DNA of 41,155 nt. Origin: an uncultured Porphyromonadaceae bacterium. GTDB lineage: Bacteria; Bacteroidota; Bacteroidia; Bacteroidales; Muribaculaceae. Each line of letters begins with the position of its first letter. The stretch's first letter is position 1. Shown one piece after another: positions 34,737 through 41,155 of the stretch. The stretch lies in the NCBI GenBank assembly GCA_905202215.1, contig CAJKRG010000022.1, positions 1 to 41,155 of the forward strand, read 5' to 3'. Under the pieces are notes generated by a model. That model searched no databases. It was not told the origin of the DNA and was given only the letters and a program-made list of their open reading frames with translations. A program made the position numbers and the translations under genes.

Positions 34737-36293
34737 TCAGTCTAAAGAGAATTTAACGGAGGTAAGCTCGCCGGTGGTATCATAGAAATAGAAGGGTGCG
34801 CCATATGCCCCGCCGCTGGTCCAGGGAGCGCTGCGACGCGCGCACTTCGTGTCGGTATCGGCCTGCACGGCACCGTCGGCGACACGGAGGCGTATCTTGA
34901 GATGGCCGCTCTTGACGCCATGCTCATAGGGAAGAGGCTTGCGCACCAGGACTGCGCCGCGGATAGCGGTAAAGGTACACTCCATGCTGTACGACGGATC
35001 GTAGGCTTTCTTCTCGCTCAGATCGGCCGTCTTCCATTCGTCGCCGTCGAGATAGTCGATGTTCCAGAATACGGGTATCTGGCGTCCGTAGAGGGGGAAA
35101 CTCATTGTGAGAACCGTTCCGGCGGCAAATTTCTTGACGGGTATGTCGAATTCGAAATAATCGTCTGTCCAGAGTCCCTTTATACCGACCGAACTGATTT
35201 TGCCGGAATTTACCGTCTCGAGAACCTGAACGGCGGTCTCGAGCGGATCGCTTTCCTTATGCCAGGCGCATATGGCCTGAGGCTGCGTGTCGCAGGTCCA
35301 TATGCCCGACGAGATCCATAGCGGCTGGGTCGCGGTCGTGACAGGATGGCGGTTGTCTCCGCCGTGGCCGAGCAGCCATTCGACAGGGAAGGTCACCGGC
35401 ACCACACCGTCGTTCTCGCGTCCGATCATCACCGATACCGTAGAGCCCGCGGCGAGTGAGGTGGCAGCCTCGCCTGCAAGAATATCGGTCTCGGAGCTTT
35501 CGCCGTCAATACCGGTCACCGTGACGGTAAGTCCTTCAGTCGGCACGGTCACCGGCGCCACTATGGCTCCGATTTTTGTATAGCTGTCGGTCAGCACGAG
35601 GCCATCGGCCCCGAAATCGACGGTCACCGAGCCTGACGACATAGCCGGATCGGGCGTGAACACACCGGAGGTAAGATCGTATCTGCCTCCGACGGCAAGA
35701 TCCGTGCCTTCCGGAGCCGACACAGTAATGGAACGGAGCACCGACCGGCCTTCCTCGTCAAGAATATCGTCGGCTACATTAAGCTCAAGCACCGAAAAAA
35801 TGGCCTTGAAGTCGAGAGCGACATCGGGCACTATCGTCGTAGGCTCTGCTCCGGCAACAAAGCATGAATATGCGGCCAGACCCCGGTTGTATTCCTGCAC
35901 CGGAGATACCGCTACCGACAGCGCCGTGGGGTCGGTGATGCCGGGGCTGTAGGGGTAATAGGCGTAAAACTTATAATTATGGTCGGAGCGCAGTGCCTCG
36001 ATCTCGTCGTCGGCCGTAGCTCCGGTAAGCAGCGAGAGGTCTTCGCCGCCTACGCGGTAGAGGCTGTTGCCGGCAAGAGAATATCCCGGGCTTTCATTGC
36101 GGGTGCATGTGGCAAAGATACCTACCGACGCATCCGGCTCCCATATGGTGCCTTCGATCGCGGCGGTAAAGTTGACCCTGAGCCTGTCGTAATCCAGCGG
36201 ACGGTTGTCATCGTCGGAATTCGAGCATGAACCCAATGCCAGAATGGCTGCGGCGGCTATGCCGGCGCCGACACTCTTTCTATATGATCTCAT
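34737..36293 (-). CDS. Fimbrillin-like lipoprotein with C-terminal beta-rich domain
   Basis: About 518 residues from ATG 36293; the signal MRSYRKSVGAGIAAAAILAL ends at GSC with lipid Cys23. The frame reaches a TTG at 36311 but the lipoprotein signal defines the start. Residues of about 40-300 follow the fimbrillin/Mfa pattern (VNFTAAIEGTIWEPDASVGIFAT...). The last 200 residues are a separate beta-rich domain with many Trp/Tyr residues. In this operon with a glycosidase it may be a surface glycan-binding protein rather than a fimbrial subunit. The next gene starts one base after the stop. It has its own promoter at 36362-36391. Confidence 0.75.
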   Translation of the reverse strand: MRSYRKSVGAGIAAAAILALGSCSNSDDDNRPLDYDRLRVNFTAAIEGTIWEPDASVGIFATCTRNESPGYSLAGNSLYRVGGEDLSLLTGATADDEIEALRSDHNYKFYAYYPYSPGITDPTALSVAVSPVQEYNRGLAAYSCFVAGAEPTTIVPDVALDFKAIFSVLELNVADDILDEEGRSVLRSITVSAPEGTDLAVGGRYDLTSGVFTPDPAMSSGSVTVDFGADGLVLTDSYTKIGAIVAPVTVPTEGLTVTVTGIDGESSETDILAGEAATSLAAGSTVSVMIGRENDGVVPVTFPVEWLLGHGGDNRHPVTTATQPLWISSGIWTCDTQPQAICAWHKESDPLETAVQVLETVNSGKISSVGIKGLWTDDYFEFDIPVKKFAAGTVLTMSFPLYGRQIPVFWNIDYLDGDEWKTADLSEKKAYDPSYSMECTFTAIRGAVLVRKPLPYEHGVKSGHLKIRLRVADGAVQADTDTKCARRSAPWTSGGAYGAPFYFYDTTGELTSVKFSLD

Positions 36294-36361
36294 GTATGAA
36301 TCGATTGTCAAGGGTTAGAAAAAAGGAAATTCTGTTCTCATGGTTTTTTCGTACTGCACCG

Positions 36362-36391
36362 CAAATTTAAAAGAAAATTGCATTTCGCAAT
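36362..36391 (-). promoter_or_regulatory. Promoter of fimbrillin-like/propeller operon
   Basis: TAAATTTG (36362-36369) is an exact -7 match on the minus strand, with ATTG (36388-36391) 18 nt upstream. Initiation near 36356 gives a leader of about 60 nt. It lies back to back with the rightward promoter at 36467-36496. Confidence 0.45.
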
Positions 36392-36466
36392 ACTACAAAA
36401 GTCGCGATAGATGAAATAAAAGTTGCACGGAGCATGCTTCGTTACATCGATTGGGAGAATCGTTCC

Positions 36467-36496
36467 ATTGATTCCTAAGTGAATAACATATCTTTG
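36467..36496 (+). promoter_or_regulatory. Promoter of beta-helix/esterase gene
   Basis: ATTG (36467-36470), 18 nt, then TATCTTTG (36489-36496), an exact -7 box. Initiation near 36503 gives a leader of about 54 nt before ATG 36557. Confidence 0.45.
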
Positions 36497-36556
36497 TTTC
36501 CAAGAACAAGGAATGTCACAAAGACCGATTCCCATAACTCCATAAAAATATAAACC

Positions 36557-38398
36557 ATGAAAAAAACGAGACTATTCGCTGCTGCCGCCGCATTGCTTTC
36601 AGGCATTGCGCTGAATGCCGAGACCGTCGTTTTCATCAACGACACCGGCGCCGACACAAACGACGGAGCCACACCCGAGACCCCTGTCAAATCGCTTACC
36701 AAGGCACTCACCCTGATACCGACCGATGACGACGGAACAATAGTGTTCAACGGGAAATTTACCCAGCTGGCAAATTTCGAACCGAACATAGCCCGCACAG
36801 GCACCATAACCTATACCCAGAAATACGACGGCATCGACTACCGCGGCGACGACCACGACGCCAACGCATATACGCTCACAAAAGGCGTGCGCCTCGGCCT
36901 CACCACAGATGCCGTTTTCGAAAACATAACATTTCATCATACCGCCACCGGCTCGAACCCATACCTCCTTCTGATCGCCAACTACAATTCCGTCACTATA
37001 GGCGACGGCTGCGAGATGACAGGCACTTTCGGCTGGTCGCAGGTGGCGACATCGTTCACCATCCTCGGAGGCTGCCAGGATAATACCAACAAGGTAAAGG
37101 CCGACTGCGCCTACAACCCGAATATAACCATCAGATCGGGCCACGTATATCTCGTTGCCTTCAACCGCGGAGGCAAAGGCAACTCCTTCCCTGTGACGAA
37201 AGACAATCTCGCCACCGTCAATATCGAAGGCGGTATCCTTCAGGCGCTTTATCTCTGTTCGGTAGGCAGCGGAGCCTCCGGAAGCACCACGGTCAACATA
37301 ACCGGCGGTGAGCTCGCCAAATACGGCACCATGCACGACGACGGACGCGTCTACGGCGACGGAAAGACAATGACGCTCAATCTGTCGGGCCTCGACCGCA
37401 ACGGACAGTATGCCGCCCTGGAATATATCGACGTGCGCATGTTCGAAAAAGTGATGACAGATCTTACAATACCTGTCAATGTCTTCGAAAGCGCTTCGTA
37501 TACCCTTGAGGACGGAACCGAAATGCCATACCGCGTATATCATACGCCGGCCGGGGGCGCCGACGACCCCAGACGTCTTGTACTCTATCTGCACGGCATG
37601 GGCTCCCGCGGCGACGACAACTCGCTGCAGCTCTCCAGCATGGGTGCGGCACCGGTCTACCCCATCACCAACGAAATCAGCAATGCCGTCATCATAGCGC
37701 CTCAGGTACCCTCGGGTGAACGCTGGGTGACCCTCACCGGCGGATACAGCTTTGAATCGGAACAGACAAAATGGCTCACCGGCGCACAGGAGCTCACAAA
37801 GAAACTGGCGGCCGAAAACGGAGTCGCACCTGAATATATGTATGCCGTAGGCTCGTCCAACGGAGCTGCCGCGATATGGGCCATGCTCAACAGCGACAAC
37901 AACATGTTCGCACGCGTGATACCCATATCGGGCTACGGCGAGGAAAATCCCGAAACCGAAACGCTGATCGCCAGAATAGGCAGCACTCCGATGTGGGTGT
38001 TCCACGGCACAGACGACGCTACCGTGACCATAAACGGCATGCAGGCGCTCGCCCCGAAACTGGCCGCAGCGAATCCCAACTTCCGGTATACCGAAGTCGA
38101 CGGCGCCGACCACTCCACAATCTGGCGTACCGCCTCCATGACTCCGGGATTCACCGAGTTTCTCACCGATCCGCAGCTGTCGTCTGGAGTCAGTTCTGTC
38201 GAGACAGGCGCCACAGCCGTAAAAGTCGACGGACGCACCGTTTCTGTCATGGCAAAGAATGCCTCCCTCTTCAACGTGGCAGGAATGGCCATTGAGGCAA
38301 AAACAGGCAATGACAACGAAAAAATATTCGAAGCCCCGGCGGCAGGAGTCTATATAGCCACCGCCGACGGTTCAGCCCGTAAAATATTGGTAAAATAG
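36557..38398 (+). CDS. Secreted beta-helix/esterase fusion with possible T9SS tail
   Basis: A 613-residue protein with a signal peptide (about 1-21). Residues of about 22-300 look like a right-handed parallel beta-helix (DTGADTNDGATPETPVKSL start, NITF, VTIGDGC, ITIRSGH, VNIEGG repeats), similar to DUF1565-type or lyase-like helices. Residues of about 315-540 form an alpha/beta hydrolase of the CE1/PHB-depolymerase kind: oxyanion loop YLHGMGSRGDDN, nucleophile Ser434 in GSSNG (432-436), Asp486 or 487 in HGTDDA, and His519 in GADHS. The last 60 residues (SLFNVAGM...AGVYIATADG...KILVK) resemble a type IX secretion sorting domain. It may be a feruloyl- or acetyl-esterase acting with the neighbouring PUL. 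Confidence 0.78.
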   Translation: MKKTRLFAAAAALLSGIALNAETVVFINDTGADTNDGATPETPVKSLTKALTLIPTDDDGTIVFNGKFTQLANFEPNIARTGTITYTQKYDGIDYRGDDHDANAYTLTKGVRLGLTTDAVFENITFHHTATGSNPYLLLIANYNSVTIGDGCEMTGTFGWSQVATSFTILGGCQDNTNKVKADCAYNPNITIRSGHVYLVAFNRGGKGNSFPVTKDNLATVNIEGGILQALYLCSVGSGASGSTTVNITGGELAKYGTMHDDGRVYGDGKTMTLNLSGLDRNGQYAALEYIDVRMFEKVMTDLTIPVNVFESASYTLEDGTEMPYRVYHTPAGGADDPRRLVLYLHGMGSRGDDNSLQLSSMGAAPVYPITNEISNAVIIAPQVPSGERWVTLTGGYSFESEQTKWLTGAQELTKKLAAENGVAPEYMYAVGSSNGAAAIWAMLNSDNNMFARVIPISGYGEENPETETLIARIGSTPMWVFHGTDDATVTINGMQALAPKLAAANPNFRYTEVDGADHSTIWRTASMTPGFTEFLTDPQLSSGVSSVETGATAVKVDGRTVSVMAKNASLFNVAGMAIEAKTGNDNEKIFEAPAAGVYIATADGSARKILVK

Positions 38399-38409
38399 GT
38401 CAGGTATGC

Positions 38410-38452
38410 AAAAAAACGGCACCCGGAGATAATCCGAGGTGCCGTTTTTTTT
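38410..38452. terminator. Bidirectional terminator between convergent genes
   Basis: ACGGCACC (38416-38423) pairs with GGTGCCGT (38438-38445), extended inside by CGG/CCG with one bulged A and flanked by a run of A on the left and T on the right. It serves the beta-helix/esterase gene (plus) and, in the opposite direction, the GH43 gene, whose stop codon it overlaps. Confidence 0.85.
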
Positions 38453-39554
38453 ATAGGTCGTAGGGCGCGGTGGTGGGCCCGTCGACAGAGAGGACTCCTG
38501 CAGAATCGATGGTTATGTGGTCGATCATGACCACGCGCTCGGCCGGATCGTCGGCCATGCGGGCGTGATAGACGGTATATAGCTCGCCCGAGGGCATTTC
38601 GATGACCATATTGTGGCCTGTGCATGTCACGTTGCCACGGCTGGAGAGCACGGGATTGCCCGCGTATTTCTCGAACGGCCCCAGAGGCGACCGCGATGTG
38701 GCATAGCCGACGGCATAGTGCGGCCCGTAATAGGCATTGGCGCTGTAAAGCATATAGTATGTGCTGTCGTGCCTGAAGATATAGGAACCCTCCGTCCAGC
38801 GGCGCCCGGCCTCGCCGGCAGTGACCGAACGGCTCTCCCACTCGGCCTGTCGGTCGGACATGGACTGCGGAGGCGCCAGAAGAAGACGGGGCTCGCCGAC
38901 GATCCCCGAGAAATCGGGCGCGAGTTCCACACCGTAGATCCAGCTCTCCTCTATCGAGTCGTAGAGCTTTTCTTCGCGGGCCCATGCCGAGATCTCGCTT
39001 TCCACGGGGTGACCCGAGCAACAACGCGAAAAATAGAGATATGTCTTGCCCGAAGGCTCGTCGAAGAGCACATTGGCATCAATGACCGGATATTCGGAAG
39101 CAAAGAGCGGGCCGTCGTGAAGGTCGGTAAAGGGGCCGCCGGGATTGTCGGCCACGGCCACGCCTATCTGGAAGTTCTCCTTGTCGCCGGTATACTGACG
39201 GCGCGCGCTGGCGCTGTAAAAGAGATAGTAGCGGCCGTCGCGTTCATACACCTCGGGCGCCCAGAACTCGCTCACATTCCACGACGCGCTGTCGGCGCCC
39301 TTGTAGACCTGACCGCACGGAGTCCACTCCGTCAGATCTGAAGACACGAATGCCTCGAAACCGTCGTCGAGCGATGTGCCGTAGAGATAGAATTTGCCGT
39401 CGGAGGCATGGAGAAGAAACGGATCGCCGAATTTCACGGGCAAGGGATTGCACACTGTCAGCTGCGTCGGGGCGCCTTTCGGGCCGCACGACACAAGGGG
39501 CATCGCAGCCAGAAGAGCCGGAAAAACGAGAGCGGAAAAAAGATGTCTGTTCAT
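38451..39554 (-). CDS. GH43-family lipoprotein glycosidase
   Basis: A 367-residue five-bladed propeller enzyme. The start at 39554 begins a lipoprotein signal (MNRHLFSALVFPALLAAMPLVS-Cys23); the frame runs upstream through the promoter without a signal. ATG 39566 is a close alternative. The GH43 catalytic set is present: Asp44 in GDPF (general base), Asp159 in VIDANV (pKa modulator) and Glu255 in EGSYIF (general acid). Family members are mainly alpha-L-arabinofuranosidases, arabinanases and beta-xylosidases. The gene is next to the PUL but has its own promoter at 39583-39614. Together with the mutarotase it is the strongest pointer to an arabinose- or xylose-containing glycan. Confidence 0.93.
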   Translation of the reverse strand: MNRHLFSALVFPALLAAMPLVSCGPKGAPTQLTVCNPLPVKFGDPFLLHASDGKFYLYGTSLDDGFEAFVSSDLTEWTPCGQVYKGADSASWNVSEFWAPEVYERDGRYYLFYSASARRQYTGDKENFQIGVAVADNPGGPFTDLHDGPLFASEYPVIDANVLFDEPSGKTYLYFSRCCSGHPVESEISAWAREEKLYDSIEESWIYGVELAPDFSGIVGEPRLLLAPPQSMSDRQAEWESRSVTAGEAGRRWTEGSYIFRHDSTYYMLYSANAYYGPHYAVGYATSRSPLGPFEKYAGNPVLSSRGNVTCTGHNMVIEMPSGELYTVYHARMADDPAERVVMIDHITIDSAGVLSVDGPTTAPYDL

Positions 39555-39582
39555 AGTATCGGACATAAGATTGGTTTGTATG

Positions 39583-39614
39583 CAAAGATACTTATTCAGG
39601 ACGTTCCGGACAAG
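39583..39614 (-). promoter_or_regulatory. Promoter of GH43 gene
   Basis: CTTG (39611-39614), 20 nt, TATCTTTG (39583-39590) on the minus strand: an exact -7 box and a -33 box with one mismatch at perfect spacing. Initiation near 39577 gives a leader of about 23 nt and confirms that the GH43 start is near 39554, not further upstream. Confidence 0.6.
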
Positions 39615-39672
39615 CTGATAAATATCATTATTGGCAAATATAGAGCCAACAGGCATTTTGAGAAGCAATTTT

Positions 39673-39703
39673 TTTGTGATAATGACGAAATAATGTAATT
39701 TTG
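39673..39703 (+). promoter_or_regulatory. Promoter of NSS symporter gene
   Basis: TTTG (39673-39676), 19 nt, TAATTTTG (39696-39703): a full match to the Bacteroidetes consensus. Initiation near 39709 excludes the in-frame GTG at 39706 and supports ATG 39724 as start. Confidence 0.7.
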
Positions 39704-39723
39704 CCGTGATTTTCAAACGATAT

Positions 39724-41094
39724 ATGTCTTCCAAACGAGAATTTGCTTCAAAGATAGGCCTTGTCGCAGCAACCGTCGGCTCGGCCATCGGTCTCGGCAA
39801 CGTATGGCGTTTTCCGGCCGAGACCCAGGCCAACGGAGGGGCCGCATTCCTCCTGCTCTATATCCTGTGTGTGCTTTGTCTCGGCGTGCCGGTAATGCTT
39901 GCCGAATTCTCGCTCGGACGTGCCGGGCGGTCAGACGCCATAGGCGCTTTCCGAAATCTGTCGCCGGGCAAACCCTGGTGGATAGTCGGCGCCATAGCCG
40001 TCCTCGCCTCCTACCTGATCATATGCTACTATATGGTAGTGGCCGGATGGACTCTCGAATATTTCTGGCAAAGCGTGGCCGGAGGTCTCTTCGACGGACT
40101 GCCGCAAGGTGAGGGAGCGCAGTTCCGAGGCTTCTTCAGCGGCAAGATGGAGGAATATATCGCCACCGACGCCGCGCCCCTCATTTTCACGTTCCTGATG
40201 ATCGCCATCAACATCGGCGTACTTCTCGGAGGCGTCCAGAAAGGCATAGAGCGGCTGTCGAACGTGATGATGCCCCTGCTTTTCGTCATTCTCGTGGCCA
40301 TGTGCGCGCTGTCGCTCACCCTCCCGGGTGCGGGCGAAGGCGTGGCCTACTTTCTGAAGCCCGATTTTTCGAAAATAAATGCCTCCGTAGTAGTCAACGC
40401 CCTCGGACAGGCATTTTTCAGCCTCAGCCTCGGCATGGGCATACTTGTGACCTACGCCTCCTATTATCCCGCCGACACCAAACTCGGAAAAACAGCCGTG
40501 ACGGTAGCTCTGCTCAGCGTTATGGTCGCCGTGCTGATGGGCCTGGTCATATTCCCGGCCGTGAAAAGCTTCGGACTCGACGGCGAGGAGCTGCGCGGCG
40601 CCACACTCGTTTTCGTCACCCTTCCCGAAGTATTCGCCCAGCTGCCGCTGCCGCGCCTCTGGGCCGCCCTCTTCTTTTTCCTGCTCCTGGTAGCCGCTCT
40701 CACCTCTACCGTATCTATCGCCGAAGTATCGATAGCAATGTTCCAGGACCGCTGCCGCATGAGCCGACGCACGGCCACATTCACCGTCATGCTGCCCCTC
40801 TTCGTGCTGAGCGCGCTGTGCTCGCTATCGATGGGCAGTCTGTCGGAATACACCGTCTTCGGACTGAACTTCTTCGATCTTCTCGACAGCTTCACCACAA
40901 ACTGTCTGCTCCCCGCCGTAGCGCTCGGCACATGCCTCTACATGGGCTGGTTCGCACCAAAGGGTCTCCTCGGCAAGGAACTGACCAACGGCGTCTCAAT
41001 CGATAAAGCCGACACCCCGACCCGTACCGTCCTCTTCATCATCCGCTATATCGCCCCGATCCTCATCGTAGCCATCGTAGCCTTCTCCCTCTAA
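39724..41094 (+). CDS. NSS-family sodium-dependent symporter
   Basis: A 456-residue membrane protein of the neurotransmitter:sodium symporter family (LeuT fold). The family signature GSAIGLGNVWRFP in TM1 is complete and is followed by NGGAAFLLLYILCVLCLGVPVMLAEFSLGR. Eleven or so helices are visible. Bacterial members carry amino acids with Na+; the exact substrate is unknown. The start at ATG 39724 is set by the promoter just upstream. The protein ends in the middle of the last hydrophobic segment (RYIAPILIVAIVAFSL), and the TAA stop directly touches the IS end at 41095, so a few C-terminal residues may have been lost to the insertion. Confidence 0.93.
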   Translation: MSSKREFASKIGLVAATVGSAIGLGNVWRFPAETQANGGAAFLLLYILCVLCLGVPVMLAEFSLGRAGRSDAIGAFRNLSPGKPWWIVGAIAVLASYLIICYYMVVAGWTLEYFWQSVAGGLFDGLPQGEGAQFRGFFSGKMEEYIATDAAPLIFTFLMIAINIGVLLGGVQKGIERLSNVMMPLLFVILVAMCALSLTLPGAGEGVAYFLKPDFSKINASVVVNALGQAFFSLSLGMGILVTYASYYPADTKLGKTAVTVALLSVMVAVLMGLVIFPAVKSFGLDGEELRGATLVFVTLPEVFAQLPLPRLWAALFFFLLLVAALTSTVSIAEVSIAMFQDRCRMSRRTATFTVMLPLFVLSALCSLSMGSLSEYTVFGLNFFDLLDSFTTNCLLPAVALGTCLYMGWFAPKGLLGKELTNGVSIDKADTPTRTVLFIIRYIAPILIVAIVAFSL

Positions 41095-41146
41095 GAGGGT
41101 GTTTCATAATATCTGTTAAATCACAGATTGGTGTATTTTTGCTTAA
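41095..41146 (+). mobile_element. Right-hand IS end (inward-facing terminus)
   Basis: An inverted copy of positions 1-52 with one mismatch. The element starts GAGGGTGTTTC and runs off the window. The TAA just before it is both the stop codon of the symporter gene and a possible 3-bp target sequence of TNA type. No transposase reading frame is visible in the few remaining bases. Confidence 0.6.
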
Positions 41147-41155
41147 ATTGCACAT

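Noticed and set aside
36599..38113. 504-residue open frame antisense to the esterase gene
   Set aside because: It mirrors the plus-strand codon pattern, has no family features, and the plus strand carries a complete domain set and promoter.
1..41155. Circular element (plasmid or phage) because the ends share sequence
   Set aside because: The shared ends are inverted, not direct, and the content is chromosomal (ftsH, rsfS, feoB).

Overview
The window reads as a chromosomal segment, probably a complete assembly contig, from a member of the order Bacteroidales. Muribaculaceae or a close relative is my best guess, but this is inferred from gene content alone. The supporting signs are a SusC/SusD pair, a hybrid two-component regulator of the HTCS type, a FeoA-FeoB fusion, many lipoproteins with SPII-like signals, and promoters of the Bacteroidetes form (TTTG, about 20 nt, TAnnTTTG). 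No RNA genes or CRISPR arrays were seen. The two outermost 52 bp are inverted copies of each other (51/52 identical) and look like the inward-facing ends of the same insertion sequence.

Left part (1-16.8 kb): an EamA-type transporter converges on a FeoAB ferrous-iron transporter. Next come an AT-rich intergenic region and a small two-TM membrane protein. A compact type IIS restriction-modification system follows: two D12-class adenine methyltransferases and an AlwI-family endonuclease. The endonuclease gene overlaps the start of a LolC/E-like ABC permease. Housekeeping genes rsfS and ftsH follow, then a lipoprotein dipeptidyl-peptidase III (M49) ending in a strong terminator, then a secreted GH78-type alpha-L-rhamnosidase homologue. 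A decayed piece of a DUF1016 (YhcG-type) protein lies between the GH78 gene and the next locus.

Right part (17.3-39.6 kb): a polysaccharide utilization locus (PUL), mostly on the minus strand. In transcription order it has a fimbrillin-like lipoprotein and a secreted beta-propeller glycosidase (one operon), then an HTCS regulator with its own promoter, then SusC, SusD, a secreted DUF5107-TPR protein, a secreted aldose 1-epimerase and a second propeller lipoprotein with a CBM9-like C-terminus. On its far side are a beta-helix/esterase fusion with a possible T9SS tail (plus strand) and a GH43 lipoprotein (minus strand). GH43, a mutarotase and two propeller enzymes lacking the sialidase FRIP motif suggest an arabinose-containing plant glycan such as arabinan, but the substrate is not proven. 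The window closes with an NSS-family sodium symporter whose stop codon touches the right-hand IS end.

The most unusual observation is the HTCS regulator. Its periplasmic propellers and AraC DNA-binding domain look intact, but the phosphorelay residues are replaced in register: H-box His to Asn, receiver Asp to Glu, and the N, G1 and G2 boxes of the ATPase domain are lost. It appears to be a pseudo-kinase regulator that signals, if at all, without phosphotransfer.
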